A DNA stretch of 64,000 nt from Begonia masoniana (lineage: Eukaryota > Streptophyta > Magnoliopsida > Cucurbitales > Begoniaceae), in contig CM039502.1 of NCBI GenBank assembly GCA_022432975.1, positions 24,078,383-24,142,382 on the forward strand, written 5' to 3'. Positions 1-12,700 of this stretch are shown in pieces. Numbering within the stretch: the stretch's first letter is position 1; every line of letters begins with the position of its first letter. Below the pieces are notes generated by a model. The model made no database searches and was not told where the DNA came from. It was given only the letters and a program-made list of their open reading frames with translations. The position numbers were made by a program, and so were the translations under genes.

Positions 1-1529
1 TTACTAAGACATCCTCCGATGGCTTTACTGAAGACATCTTCCGATAGACAACATAACTATAACTCAACATCTACCGATAGACATCATCTACCGATAGAGG
101 ACAGAGCGACATTTCAACTATTTCTTGCTATGCAAACACAACTCTAAGTACAGAAAAGAATTTACTACTCCACTGAAAGCATTCAGAAATAATTCGAATC
201 ATTGCATTACCCAAATCCAGTAAAAACCAACATTTAAAAACTCAACATAATACCTTTATCAGGAAATCTCAAAACGTATTCAAAATATTAAAAAAAAACA
301 CTACTGACATGAAAACTCAACATACTTAAATTGAAACACTGTCAACTAAACCTTCACACCAACTGACACCAGTTAAACCGCCCCATCAATTGCCAGAATG
401 TTACATAGATGTACTCCTCCAACCAGACTAGTCCTCGGTAAACTCAGTAAACACACCTGCTGTAACTTCTTTACCTACATCACAAAACTCATCTATTAGC
501 CTAGTGCTAAGTAAGTAAAGCAGTAATGAAATGAAATGCTGATATCTGAATCTTAAACATGCAATTTCTACTTTCTCATCTCAGTTGTCATTCATCGTTT
601 CTGTTCAGATCCCCCTGTGAAATTGGGAGTTAGATCAACTCTCCCAAAGTATAAATACCCACTGACTCATTAAGGGGCGGATTACTTCCCTTAACAGTAA
701 TTTGATTCACATAGCTGTTTCCGATCCCCCTGTGAAATTGGGAGTTGGATCAACTCTCTCAAAGTATAAATATCCACTGTCTCATTAAGGGGCGGATTAT
801 TTCCCTTAACAGTAAATCTGTTTCTCATAGCTGTTTCATCATGTTCATTCCTTACCATGCCAGTATGCATTCAAATTCATTTTCGTATACTTTAAAAAAA
901 TATGATGTATGACATACAGATACATTTAAATAAACATAATCCTAATGTTTTGTGATGTAGGCCCGAAAGCACAAGCAAACTTCACTTACCTGGTCTCCTG
1001 GAAATCGCTCGGTTTCAACTACTTTGGAAGCCCTGTTCACCTAATGTCATAAACAAAATACCATTCAGATCTTCACTAAACCTCATCCTACACCATTCAC
1101 AAACCTAAGGAGCTAGTTTAGAAGTTCGGATCATCGCACATTCTTGATTCAACACTAACTCGAACTCAACTCACTCACAGCATTCTCAAAAATACACTCA
1201 TTGCACTCTCTCTGCTATCTAGCCACTAAATCACGAGAAAACGAAGGGAAAACTTACCTAGTTTGAGGAAATGGAGGTCGGAGGGGAAAATCGCCTGGAG
1301 CTCTGTTGAGCTTGAGCTGAATACCGAGAAAGGAAAAACGAGGGAATAGCGGCGGCTATACCTCATTAAACCCTCCCTTAAATATTTTATCCACAATAAA
1401 ATTGCAATTTACCATTTTGTCCTTACTCATTCACTTATTAACCTAATCACTAAATCACTCAATTTCAATTATAAAACATCCTCTATAAATGGAAAAAGGT
1501 AAATCGATTAATAGAAACCGGGTGTTACA
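1..1529 (-). mobile_element. LTR of a Tekay-type Ty3 element, cut by the window edge
   Basis: Read on the minus strand it starts at 1529 with TGTAACACCCGG, the same start as the LTR at 30938, and follows that LTR through the promoter, leader and the repeated 'GGATCA...TTAAGGGGCGG' segment. It runs off the window at base 1, so about two thirds of a ~2.2 kb LTR is visible; solo LTR or part of a full element cannot be decided. Minus-strand landmarks: TATTTAAGGG near 1377-1386, donor after 1258, a 51-nt micro-exon 1040-990, donor GTAAGT, the CCTACATCACAAAAC arm near 949-963, and the GTTTTGTGATGTAGG acceptor arm near 474-488. The first 100 bases carry the CGGTAGATG-type minisatellite seen in the other LTRs. 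Confidence 0.85.
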
Positions 1530-2037
1530 AACTCGTTTCGCCCAACATGTCGTGTATCTCGTTACGGTTAATTTTGTTCCTACTAAAAATGGATTGAAGT
1601 TCACTCAATCCCTAGCCAACGAACACCTTCCTATTCGATTTCCTCTTTCTTTTTATTTTCAAACATAATCAATTCGTGTAATATTTATTTCATTTTCATG
1701 TAATTTCAAAAGTTATTCAAATTATAATTATTTATTTTGGTTTATTTAAATAATATTTATTTATTTTAAGTTATTCAAAATTATAATAATATATTTCTTT
1801 TAGTTTATATAATTATTCAAATTAAGACTTTCGCTTAAAGAAAACTCTACTATAAAATAATTTGAATACATTAATTAATATAACTAATTTGAAAAATAAT
1901 TACTTATGTTATTTTTGTATAAAAATATATATTTAAATAAATTATAAATAATTACATATATATTTTAGCTTATTCAAATTATAATTATTTATTATAGTTT
2001 ATTTTAATAATACTTATTTATTTTAGGTTATTCAAAT
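1530..2037. other. AT-rich spacer
   Basis: About 500 bases of low-complexity A+T sequence with many 'attattcaaattataattattt' style near-repeats. No gene or structured element is visible. Confidence 0.5.
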
Positions 2038-2046
2038 TATAATTAT

Positions 2047-3398
2047 AGGAAAAGTTCAATTTAGACCCCAACGTATGGGATTAGTGACTATTTGGTACCT
2101 AACATTTTTTTTGTACTCAATCAAACTCTATCGTATAAAACGTTTGCAATTCAAACCCTGCCGTCAATTTTTCAGTTAAAATTGACAGATGCTCTTTGAA
2201 AATTACCAAACTATCCTCTCTCTCTCTCTCTCTCTCTCTTCCTCTTCTTCAGATTCAGATCGCCCCTCTTCTTTCCGGTTCCGACCATCCAGGTTTCTTT
2301 TTTTCTACACAGGCCCTCAGTTTATTCGTCTTCCTCAGCCTTTTCTGCATTGCATTATTCTGATCTTTTCCGCCGACTTTCTTTTTCCTTTGATTTTCTC
2401 TGAGGATTCTTTCTTCTAAATTTAATATTTGTTCTCTCGCAGGATGTTGTTGTTGAATTGCATGCAAACCCATTTCCGTTGTGTCTTTGATTCTCTTTTA
2501 AGTTATTTTGGGTTTTTCATTATTCTGCTGGTTTATTATACTTCTTGAATTTTCAGGGATCGTAAATAAGTTTACAGGAATTTTATGCTTTCAATCTCTC
2601 CTGCTATCGGCCCCCAATTAGTTGCAGTGACAAACCAACGTCTTCTACTTCTATATCATTCTCGCTGAAATTCTTCCACTTTTCCATTCTCATCATTTCC
2701 TCTTCTTCAGATTCAGATCGCCCCTCTTCTTCCGGTTCCGACCATCCAGGTTTCTTTTTTTTCTACACAGGCCCTCAGTTTATTCGTCTTCTCGCCTTTT
2801 ATGCATTGCATTATTCTGATCTTTTCCGCCGACTTTCTTTTTCCTTGATTTTCTCTGAGGATTCTTTCTTCTAAATTTAATATTGTTATGTTCTCTCGCA
2901 GGATGTTGTTGTTGAATTGCATGCAAACCCATTTCCGTTGTGTCTTTGATTCTCTTTTAAGTTATTCTGGGTTTTTCATTATTCTGCTGGTTTATTATAC
3001 TTCTTGAATTTTCAGGGATCGTAAATAAGTTTTACAGGAATTTTATGCTTTCAATCATTTCAGCTCGGAAATTTTGACATGTATTTATCTTTATTTCGGT
3101 TTTGAGCTATGGGGTTTAGGGTTCATGATCAATGTGGGCTTAAGTTCAGACCATTGTCTTTGCATGCGAAGGATTATGAACTTTCCTATTGTCATTTTGC
3201 ATCTCTCTCGATTATTGAAATTTCTTTATTTATGTGACTTATTGAGTTAATCTAGTTTCTGGGATTGTTCGAAGGCAGCGCAATTTGTTGGCTCGGTAGT
3301 TTGGATACGACTAAGCAATTGGAACATTTTTTTTTTAAATTTTCTTTTTCACAAAAATCATCTAATAGACGTAGTTCGAAAAACACCCAATACTGCTG

Positions 3399-3442
<44 letters not shown>

Positions 3443-3608
3443 AGTTTGGTAATTTTCAAAGAGCATCTGTCAATTTTAACTGAAAAATTGACGGCAGGGT
3501 TTGAATTGCAAACGTTTTATACGATAGGGTTTGATTGAGTACAAAAAAAACGTTAGGTATCAAATGGTCACTGACCCCATACGTTGGGGTCTAAATTGAA
3601 CTTTTCCC
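2047..3608. mobile_element. Non-autonomous Mutator-like element, possible Pack-MULE
   Basis: Inverted ends of about 190 bp (2047-2237 and 3415-3608) match with only a handful of differences. They are flanked by a 9-bp direct repeat TATAATTAT at 2038-2046 and 3609-3617. Long inverted ends plus a 9-bp target duplication are the hallmarks of Mutator-like elements. No transposase is present. The interior holds two tandem copies of a ~330 bp segment (about 2239-2580 and 2699-3040) with a polypyrimidine tract and an acceptor-like 'ttctctcgcag', then GC-richer UTR-like sequence. This looks like captured 5' UTR or intron sequence from a host gene. CT and GA microsatellites sit at the inner edges of both inverted ends. 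Confidence 0.8.
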
Positions 3609-4073
3609 TATAATTATTTATTTCTTTCAGTTTATTTTAAAAAATAAAAATAAAATCGAAAAAATAGACAGAGTTTCATTTGTTTTATGACTCCTCCATA
3701 GCTATATTCAAACAGGTCCTGCAAATTTAAATCATAAATATATATCCAGCAACTAGATTTTAGTACAAATAATAAACATCAAGACATAAAATTAAAGTAC
3801 ATCAAATTTATAGATGAAAAGTAAAGTATATAAAATGAAATACAAAATCTAAACTATACTTCTCCGGTGGGACATCGTCGTCTTCGGCTGGCATCCAATC
3901 GCCCATTCTCTCAGTGAGCTCTTTAAGGTACTCACTGAGATAATCTTGTGACCCAACCACCTTTTTATGGCTCACAGCGAGCTCCTCGACCCTGCCTATG
4001 AGAAACTCCATCCTATGCTCCCTTTGCTGCTCCATCTGCTGCTGCATCTGATACCTCTGATCCAGCTGCTACT

Positions 4074-4747
4074 AGAACGACCATTTTTCCTAGTAAAATA
4101 TTGTCCGCTCTGGGGATTAGGTTGTAACCCAATATCCTCCCCTCACGGATTTGATTGGCGAGGTCCCAATCGTTCACCCAACATGGTACTGTTCTTGCTT
4201 GAGTACTTTTAACTTTGGAGTTCTTACGGGATCCGTTACCAATTGTCCTCCAAAATGCGTCTTACTATTTTAGGAGGTTATATATGTTTTATTTTCATAT
4301 ACCTCTCCAAGCGATGTGGGATTGTGACGACCCCCTTTTTACTACCCGAGATTTGTCTATACTCGAGTCTGAGATTTGCCTACACTCGACTTAGGTTCTG
4401 AGGTTTGCCCCGCAACTCGAGGTTTGCCCCGCAGTCGTACTCATACGTACACATTCAAATCATCACAATCACCCTCCATCGTGGGCCAAACATCCTTGTT
4501 GGTCACATTTCCAGTTGGATACGGGCTCTAATACCATTTATAACTACCTCTTTTTTTAGTAAGATATTGCCCACTCTGGGGATTGGGCCGTAGCTAAATA
4601 TCCTCCCCTCACAGATTTGTTTGGCGAGGTCCCAGTCGGTCACCCAACATGATACTGCTCTCGCCAGAGCACTTTTAACTTTGGAGTTCTTACATGATCC
4701 GTCACCAATTGTGCTCCAAAACCCGTCTTACTATCTAAGGAGGGTTT

Positions 4748-4797
<50 letters not shown>

Positions 4798-5256
4798 CAT
4801 TTCCATATACCTCCCCAAGCGATGTGGGATTGTGATGACCTCCTTTTTAACGACTTAGGATTTACCTATAATCGAGTCTGGAATTTGCCTACACTCGACT
4901 TAGGTTCTGAGGTTTGCCCCGCAACTCGAGGTTTGCCCCGCAGTCGTACTCATACGTACACATTCAAATCATCACAATCACCCTCCATCGTGGGCCAAAC
5001 ATCCTTGTTGGTCACATTTCCAGTTGGATACGGGCTCTAATACCATTTATAACTACCTCTTTTTTTAGTAAGATATTGCCCACTCTGGGGATTGGGCCGT
5101 AGCTAAATATCCTCCCCTCACAGATTTGTTTGGCGAGGTCCCAGTCGGTCACCTAACATGATACTGCTCTCGCCAGAGCACTTTTAACTTTGGAGTTCTT
5201 ACATGATCCGTCACCAATTGTGCTCCAAAACTCGTCTTACTATCTAGGGAGGGTTT

Positions 5257-5310
<54 letters not shown>

Positions 5311-5718
5311 CATTTCCATATACCTCCCCAAGCGATGTGGGATTGTGATGACCTCCTTTTTACGACTTAGGATTTACCTATAATCGAGTCTGGAATTTGC
5401 CTACACTCGGCTTAGGTCCCAAAATTTGCCTCGCAACCCGAGGTTTGCCCCGCAGTCGTAATTATACGTACACATTCGAGTCATCACAATAGTAGCCCAA
5501 GTGGTACCCCTACTTGTAGCCCATGGATTATATCCTAAAGGTCCTAGGTTCAAGTGGTGGGGAAGACATGAAATTCCCTGCTCCAGGAGGAAAAAGTTCT
5601 GTGAGTGCAGTTCGCGGATTCCACCTAATGTGGTAGGCCAACCTGGCGGCTCGCGGATTCCACCTAGTGTGGTGGGCCATGTCGTGCAGGGCCAGTCGAA
5701 AGGGGTTGGACTGCCATA
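4074..5718. mobile_element. Insertion made of ~490-bp tandem units with (TA)n tracts
   Basis: GCTACT flanks the insert on both sides (4068-4073 and 5719-5724), consistent with a target duplication. Inside are a diverged copy and two close copies of a ~490 bp unit. Each contains a segment starting near 'ttagtaagatattgcccactctgggg', a TA microsatellite (about 4750-4795 and 5261-5307) and a block rich in 'gaggtttgccccgcaactcgag'. No coding sequence is convincing; the small ORFs are repeats of one another. Confidence 0.55.
5490..5718 (+). mobile_element. SINE-like segment
   Basis: It begins with TAGCCCAAGTGG, close to a polymerase III A box, followed about 45 bases later by AGGTTCAAGTGG, close to a B box. 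It continues into a tRNA-unrelated body containing two copies of 'GCGGATTCCACCTA'. This is the layout of tRNA-derived plant SINEs. No A-tail or separate target duplication was found, so the call is tentative. Confidence 0.35.
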
Positions 5719-5950
5719 GCTACTGCACCTGATACATCTGCTGCATCTTATAGATCTGCTGCATATGCTGCATCATGTCTCAGTTGTTATCAACTTGAGG
5801 GGCCAATGGCGGCGCGGTAGCAAGGGCATCCTCCTCAATCGGAATATCTCGAGATGTAGAGTCCCTAGGGTTTCCCTTCAGCATCCAAGACCTGGAAAAT
5901 TCGACTAAGCCTATGACATGCCTCGGGATGCATATTAAAAGAAAATTAGT

Positions 5951-7297
5951 AGAATCACGTGCCTTACCTAAATTCTCTATTTATTACGTGTTTTTATTTT
6001 TGTAAGAAAATTTATGAAGAATGATTGCATATGGATCGCTTGGAGGAGTCATTACTTAGCCCTATGGGAATTTGTCTTCCCGGGCCTTGAAATTGTAATT
6101 TTTGTTTTTCAAACTCATTGGCATGCATTAGCCTTTTTGTTAGGATTTTATAATTGTATTTCATGCATTAGATTGTGTGGTTAGGGTTAGATGAATGGTG
6201 GTGGATTAATGGTTGAAGGAAATTCAACAAATTCAAGGAAACAAAGGCCTCCACAAATCGAGTCCAAAGAAATACCCGGCCCAAAGAAGAGCCCACATTC
6301 AAAGGTATGGTTTTGCAGCTAGGAGAGTTGGGGAGGGCATGGATTTGTGACTTGGACAAAAATCGGCCGTTGATCAAGTTTTGGCACGGAGGAAATCGAA
6401 ACTGGACAGCTGGAGGCGCGCGGGCAGGCGTTGGAGCGCGGGCAGGCGCGTTGGAATGCGCAGGCAGAGGGGCGCGGGGCGCTGAGGTGGCGTGCTTGGG
6501 TTGTCTGCGTTGCGCGCGCGCTGCGCGCTGATTGGCGCGCCGATTGGCGCGCCGATTGCACCAGATCGTGCCATCTCAACCATTCTTCATTTTTCTTCAA
6601 ATCCAACGGCCCAAATTCATCCTTTCCAACCCTAATCCACCCTAGGACTTCTATAAATGCATGGCATTAGTGTTTGTATGGAACTTTTTGCCAAAATCAA
6701 TAAAATACCCTATTTTCCTAAGCTTTTTGCTTGGTTTTTTCTTAGTTCCTTGAACCAAGAGGAGTTAGCCTCCATTGCTAGCCTAGCTTGGGTTGCTAGG
6801 TTAGCTCTTATTCTTTCCCTCATCTTCTCCCTTGGGAGTTGAAACGAGGATGAAAATCCCCGACCTACGGTGGTCGTTTTCTTCACGAAAAACGTGTATC
6901 CGGGAGCTTAACCCGTAAGCTCGCTCCTCGGATCCACCAAGGGTATTTCTTTACTTTCATTGTCTTCACTTTACACACAAATCCACCTCTACATTTCAGC
7001 TTCACAATATCCACACACTCACTTTTATTTTTATGTCATTTACTTATTTTTAGTTCTTTGCCTTTTACATTCATCTCTATTATCTTCTATCATCTCCTTC
7101 TTATTATTTCTCTCTTATTTCTCACTAATATTCATCATCCTATAATCGGCCATATCTTGCTAACTTAGTGTTATTTTCTTGCATTTTTATTTTAGTCTTT
7201 TCTTCATTTATTTCAATATTTATCACTTTCACACAACCGAGCAGCTACCCTTATTATTGTGGGTTGTACACGGGCCCCTTTTCTAAGGGACCCCGTG
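5951..7297. other. Unclassified repeat-like DNA with a GC-rich core
   Basis: Contains a GC-rich stretch (about 6410-6560) with GATTGGCGCGCC repeated three times near its end, a TATA-like CTATAAATGC near 6650, an AATAAAAT signal near 6700, and a hairpin-forming ACACGGG...CCCGTGT pair at about 7267-7298. A promoter plus polyadenylation signal in one non-coding stretch would fit an LTR, but I could not find both ends or a target duplication. No real gene is seen. Confidence 0.35.
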
Positions 7298-8100
7298 TCA
7301 GCCTATCCAGTTCAAATGAAAACTGCCAAATACATTGACGAATCTTGGAGCTCTCCGCTGCTCTCCAGTGGGCAGCTGAACCTGAGATTGCTTCACGATC
7401 TTCCAAATCAATGTCTTGTACGACAGATTTTTGTTGCGTGTTCGACCGATCTCTTCCATGTGACCTAAAATCATGTACCACGGGTCGAACATTGTGTCGC
7501 TGTAGAGCTTCTCCAAGAGATAGAGATCCATCCAGCTCACGAGATTTCTATCTCCATCTTTCGGCAGTAGGGTGTTGCTGATCAGGTTGTGAATAACCCG
7601 AGCTTTTATGTTCAAGTCCTTCAATTTTGATTTGAAGAAGGCTGCAATGTCCGAATTGTGGTGACTCTGCCTAAGGAACTACAGTCCATCTGCTGATTTG
7701 GCAAAATCACACTCTTGAGAAGCGTGATAGTATCTGACCGCGTCTTTTGTGGTAAATCTGAGCAATTCGTTGTCAACACCTGCACCTACGACAATACCTA
7801 TACTGAATAGGTATGTCTTCAAGCGTCCCTCCCTCTCGGTAGTGGTCAAGTTCGCATAAAATAAGTGAACAATTTTGTCGTAGCTATCTCCCCGCAAGTT
7901 GCATACGGTCAAATAACTCATTGATCTCCAAAGACTCCAAACCGCTGAAGTTAGTAGTGTTCCCAAAAATAATTGAGTGTATTGATATATCTCGATCGAA
8001 CTGCTGTAGACACTCCTGGTTTCGAAATTCCATCGACAAATAACCAGGCGGCGGTCGCGACACTTGATCCAAAGCACTTTGTGACGAAGGCGCTAGATTT
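7298..8100 (-). pseudogene. Broken 'putative plant transposon protein' domain ORF
   Basis: Minus-strand frames here read like the plant-specific transposon or gag-associated domain often annotated as putative plant transposon protein (PF20167-like). The upstream part contains 'LFYANLT..EREGRLKTYL' and the downstream part 'KARVIHNLISNTLLPKDGDR' followed by 'DLYLLEKLYSDT' and 'YMILGHM'. The two parts lie in different frames (about 8077-7679 and 7624-7298), so the copy is frameshifted and has no proper start. The family call is by remembered motif shape and is moderately secure; no function should be inferred. Confidence 0.5.
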
Positions 8101-9185
8101 GATGGGCCAACTTGTGTCAGGGGGGAGCCTTTTGTTTCAAAAAATATTTGGGGGCCATTTCAAAGATTAGGGCTCTAATTTTTGAAGATTTTCAGTAAAA
8201 TTGGATCGGGTTTGGTGATTTTCACAAAAATGGGAGCGGGTTTGGGATATGGCGGGTTGGGGATTTCAGCAAAATGGCCTCGAATTAGAGGATTTTCGGT
8301 AGGGATGGGCACGGTCCGGTCCTGAGCCCGGACCGAAACAGGACCGAGGTTTCGAGAAATTTTTCCTGAAACCCGAAACCGGCCCTGGGAGGGACCGAGA
8401 CCGAACCGGGACAGGACTGAAAATTTCGGACGGTCCCGATTCCTCCCATCCCCCCTTTTTTTTTGTAAAACATTAAAATTTTTTAAATCAACATCCAGAA
8501 ATAAATTCAACCCAAATTCAACTATCCAATTTCTTTAATTCAACGCCCAAGTTGCATACGGTCAAATAACTCATTGATCTCTAAAGACTCCAAACCACTG
8601 AAGTTAGCAGTGTTCCCAAAAATAATTGAGTGTATTGATATATCTCGATCGAACTGCTGTAGACACTCCTGGTTTCGAAATTCCATCGACAAATAACCAG
8701 GCGGCGGTCGCGACACTTGATCCAAAGCACTTTGTGACGAAGGAGCTCGATTTGATGGGCCAACTTGTGTCAGGGGGGAGCCTTTTGTTTCAAAAAATAT
8801 TTGGGGGCCATTTCAAAGATTAGGGCTCTAATTTTTGAAGATTTTCAGTAAAATTGGATCGGGTTTGGTGATTTTCACAAAAATGGGAGCGGGTTTGGGG
8901 ATTTCAGCAAAATGGCCTCGAATTAGAGGATTTTCGGTAGGGATGGGCACGGTCCGGTCCTGAGCCCAGACCGAAACAGGACCGAGGTTTCGAGAAATTT
9001 TTCTGAAACCCGAAACCGGCCCTGGGAGGGACCGAGACCGAACCGGGACAGGACTGAAAATTTCGGACGGTCCCGATTCCTCCCATCCCCCCTTTTTTTT
9101 TTGTAAAACATTAAAATTTTTTAAATCAACATCCAGAAATAAATTCAACCCAAATTCAACTATCCAATTTCTTTAATTCAACGCC
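7895..9185. repeat. 650-bp direct tandem duplication
   Basis: 7895-8547 and 8548-9185 are nearly identical direct copies starting CAAGTTGCATACGG. The first copy has an extra ~18 bases near 8250. The unit takes in the 5' part of the decayed transposon-domain ORF, a stretch of 'gattttcagtaaaattgg' sequence, and the left ~250 bp of the hAT element. The duplication is therefore younger than the hAT insertion. Confidence 0.85.
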
Positions 9186-9787
9186 CAAAATCAACAAAAT
9201 CAACAAACATTCCACTGAAATTATACATTTCTATCACAAAAATTACACTTACAGTGAGGGACTGGCCGAAGACAAGCGAGAAGAGGAGTCAGGCGAGGCG
9301 AAACGAGGCGAGGCGAGCTGAAGACAGGCGAAGACAGAGGACTGAGGAAGCTCAAATACAAGAAAAGCTGCAGCGAGGTGAGCGCGAAGCAGCAGCAGCT
9401 GAAGACAGGTGAGGTCGGGGTCGGGCATTCGCCTTCGAGTGGTCGGGGTCGGGAGCAACAGCCGAGTAGGAAAATCAGGAATCGGGGTCATGGTCGCGGG
9501 TCGGGGTCGGGTGTTCGCACTTCGCAAATGGCGTCGGGGACTTGGGATTTTGGAAATTGGGTAGGGTAGGATTGAAAGTGAAGAGGAGGGATTTTTTTCT
9601 TAAAAAATAGAGAGTGGTTTTTTATCCTCGGTCTAGTTCGGGTATTTCAGGAATTTCAGCCACGGATCGAGAATCGGTGGTCTTGGGAGGTGAGGACCGA
9701 GGACCGAACCGTGGTCCTGGGAGGTGGGATCGAAACCCGTGGTCCGATCTAGGTTCTCAGACCGCGATCCGGTCCTGCCCACCCCTA
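8938..9787. mobile_element. Non-autonomous hAT element
   Basis: The left end TAGGGATGGGCA and the right end TGCCCACCCCTA are inverted copies with one mismatch and match the usual plant hAT terminus. The flanks ATTTTCGG (8930-8937) and ATTTTTGG (9788-9795) form an 8-bp target duplication with one C/T difference, as expected for hAT. Subterminal regions are full of short GGTCCGGTCC/GGACCG motifs, likely transposase-binding repeats. No transposase ORF; about 850 bp. The left ~250 bp is repeated at 8297-8547 through the local tandem duplication. Confidence 0.75.
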
Positions 9788-9795
9788 ATTTTTGG

Positions 9796-12700
9796 CGATT
9801 AGGAGGTTCTGGTTTAGGATTTTTGGCGATTGGGAGACTTGAGTTTTGGATTTTTTCCGTTTGAGAGGCTCGGTTTCAGATTTTCGACAGTGGAGGCCTC
9901 GGGTTTGGGTTCTCGACGATGAAGCTTCGGATTTTGGGCGGCGAGGGCTGAGATTTGAGGATTTTCAGCGATAAAATCTCTGATTCGGCGATGTTTCTCT
10001 CGATTTCAAATGAAGGAGAGTGCACAGGGAGCTGATGTTATATATACTAACAGGGGATCGGCCCCCCGTTTGAGAGAGAAGGCCCCCCGTTATCAGCACT
10101 AGGGCTGAACACGAGGGCTTGTGTCTTGAACACGGCCCCCTGTGTTCAACACACGTGGGGACGTGCTTCAGGACATGACCCCCTGTTTTAAAATTGTTAT
10201 GTAACACGGGGAGCCGAGCTAAAATGAATGCCCTCCTATGTTGTTTCCACGTGCAACGCACGTGCGCAGGGTTCTACACCATGCGTCGACCCCCGAATAG
10301 AACCGGAGGACCGTTCTTTTTAGATCAATCTTCCGTTCTACAAGTGCGGTGGGCATGAAATTAGACCCAAGACAGAACGGGGGGCTACGCTTGGAGAACG
10401 GTTGTCCGTTCTCTTTGTAAAATGTGGAACGGAATGCTATCAGGTGTTCGCCGAGGTTTAGATTGTTAGATTTTTGATAATTTGAGGTTTGTTTTGTTAG
10501 GGTTAATAATTTAATATTTTTTAAAAAAAAATTGATAGTTTAAAGCACAAAATAGTTTTTACCCTAAAATCTACTAGGTGAAAACCGAATATAACTACAA
10601 GTTTTGCAATTATACCTAACATAAATTTTAATGCGGACCCATAGATGCGACCCAAATGAACAGATCACGAAGACTCTTATAATTTGAACGTTGAAAGAGA
10701 TCAAGTAATTAACCATAAGAAAGCGAGTTTGACTACTGTCTTCAAAGATTCAGAGGAATCGACCAATTAAAAATAAAATCAAGTCTAAGATGGAATCAAC
10801 GCAGAAAGAAGTGCATTCTACACACGTAAAACAACAGAATATATAAGTATAGTTCTTATTTTTTTAAAAAAGTATAAGATTCTAGTAATCACACGCATAA
10901 AACTGCTCTTAGGCTTATTATATACAAGTCAATAAAAAAAAAAAAAAGAAGGGCTTTGGGAGATGCTTCAATCGACCAAACCCACGTGAGGAACATTGAA
11001 AGTTTGAGAGTGAGCCTTGAGAAAATTCAGTCTGCAGAGTTGATTGTCAAAAAGGATTAGTTAGGCAGTGCAGAAGGAATATAAATATTTATTAAAAATA
11101 ATCATAGAATAACTTTTTTTGAGTTGAATTATTTGTTTCTAGATACACTCGTAAATTCTCGAACTTGCATTTTATTAGGTCATTTAAGTGTCATGATACC
11201 ATGTCATTGCTCGAATCTCATGCCAAAATTGCTAATAAAACGTACATGCAAGTAATTAACATAGTGACTAATCAGCTGTATAGATTATACTAATATAATA
11301 TTGTTTATTTTTATATCGATGTTCAGTTTTGTCTTTTGATTTTGATTTTAAAATATATTAAACTAGATATGAACATAATTTTTTTTGAACGATATAAAAT
11401 TGTGCAACACTCTCGACATCACAATTAAGTGAATTTTAGATTGTCTTTTTACTTCACAGGTCAATTCACAATTCTTAGATCGTTCTGGCCTCAAGCAAGC
11501 CTGCTAATCAATATCACACAATTATTGGTCAAAAGTTGTTTAAGCAGGAACATAATAATACTTAAATTAATTGAAATTTAAGGAATTATTCTGAATTAGA
11601 AATGTTAATGAGGATTAAATTAAGAAAGAAATGGGATGGGAAAAGAGTCAGGCAATTTGAGTCGACTTGACTTTTCGATGCATCAAAACGACAAGAGACG
11701 TAAGTAATACAAAAAGCGAAGCTTGTTTTTGCTCTCATCCTTTCCCTTCACTCGGTGATTGCATCTGGTTTCCTCGTTTAAAATTATTGATTATTTTAGT
11801 TTATTAATATATATTTAAAAATATCTCCAAAATTACACGTACACATGTGGACCCTCACAAGAAGGAAAAACCAGACGCCGCATGACCAGGCCCCACCACC
11901 AGCGACCTCACAAGGCGATGATTTAGCCATTGGGGCATGGCCCACAAATCATGCGGCTCTCCAGTCTTATCCACCACCACCCATGCTCCCCCTTATCCAA
12001 CTATTCCTAAAACACCCGTCTATGAATGTAGTTAGAACCGAAACGAACGGAATAGCCTAGTGAGAGACGGTCTGGTTTGGTACGGTAGTAAGGATGTGAA
12101 TACCAGGGAACTGTCCTACATGGAATAGAATCTTTTCCCACGAGAAAACTAAAAATTGGCCAACCGTGGGTAAACCACGAACCAAGTTAAACCCTTCACT
12201 CCTTCAGGATTCGCACAGCACAATGCACATCTCGAAACTCAAAGTCCACCTTCAATTTGACATTATTGTATTTTGTTGAAAAATCACGGTTGAAAGAAAC
12301 TGCATGATTATTGAAAAACTACCTTGGTATTCTATTCTAGTGTTCTCTTTAATCTTGGTTCAAACTTGATCCGACCCACTATGAATTCGTCATTTTGATA
12401 GGTTCATTATTAATTCCATGATTCGGGTTTGGATTCTAACATGGTGGAACTATGAACCAGCAATTCGGTCCTATTCACCTTGAAACTGGATTGAATCAGA
12501 CTGTGTCCATCCCTATTCTCTTCTCTTCTCTTTTTATCTTTCTCTCATCGTCACTTCTTATTTTCTTTTAAACTATTGAGTTACTTCACCTAGTTATAAT
12601 TTTTTAAATTTAAATCAAAATAAGTCGATGTCAATTGAACTTGATCCTCGTGTAAAATAAATCTAACGATTGTGGTTTCATTAATGTACCTAATAATTTC

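Larger units (their letters stand above)
3808..5950 (-). pseudogene. Decayed Gln-rich coding fragment split by an insertion
   Basis: On the minus strand an open frame runs from about 5950 to 5720, is interrupted by the insertion 4074-5718, and resumes at 4073 down to 3808 in a compatible frame. The product is acidic and then strongly Gln/Met-rich (repeats of MQQ, QMQQQMEQQ), followed by a coiled-coil-like stretch (GRVEELAVSHKK, YLKELTERMGDW). A stop codon (TGA) lies in the upstream half near 5785. The tail resembles the C-terminal regions of some plant CACTA/En-Spm-type transposases, but I cannot assign a family. It is not a functional gene as it stands. Confidence 0.45.

Noticed and set aside
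6374..6606. Small ORFs in the GC-rich stretch
   Set aside because: Open frames result from high GC content and short repeats (GCGCGC, GATTGGCGCGCC); overlapping ORFs on both strands.
9249..9527. 92-residue Arg/Pro/Ser-rich minus-strand ORF
   Set aside because: Low-complexity translation of GC-rich sequence inside the hAT element; no independent support.
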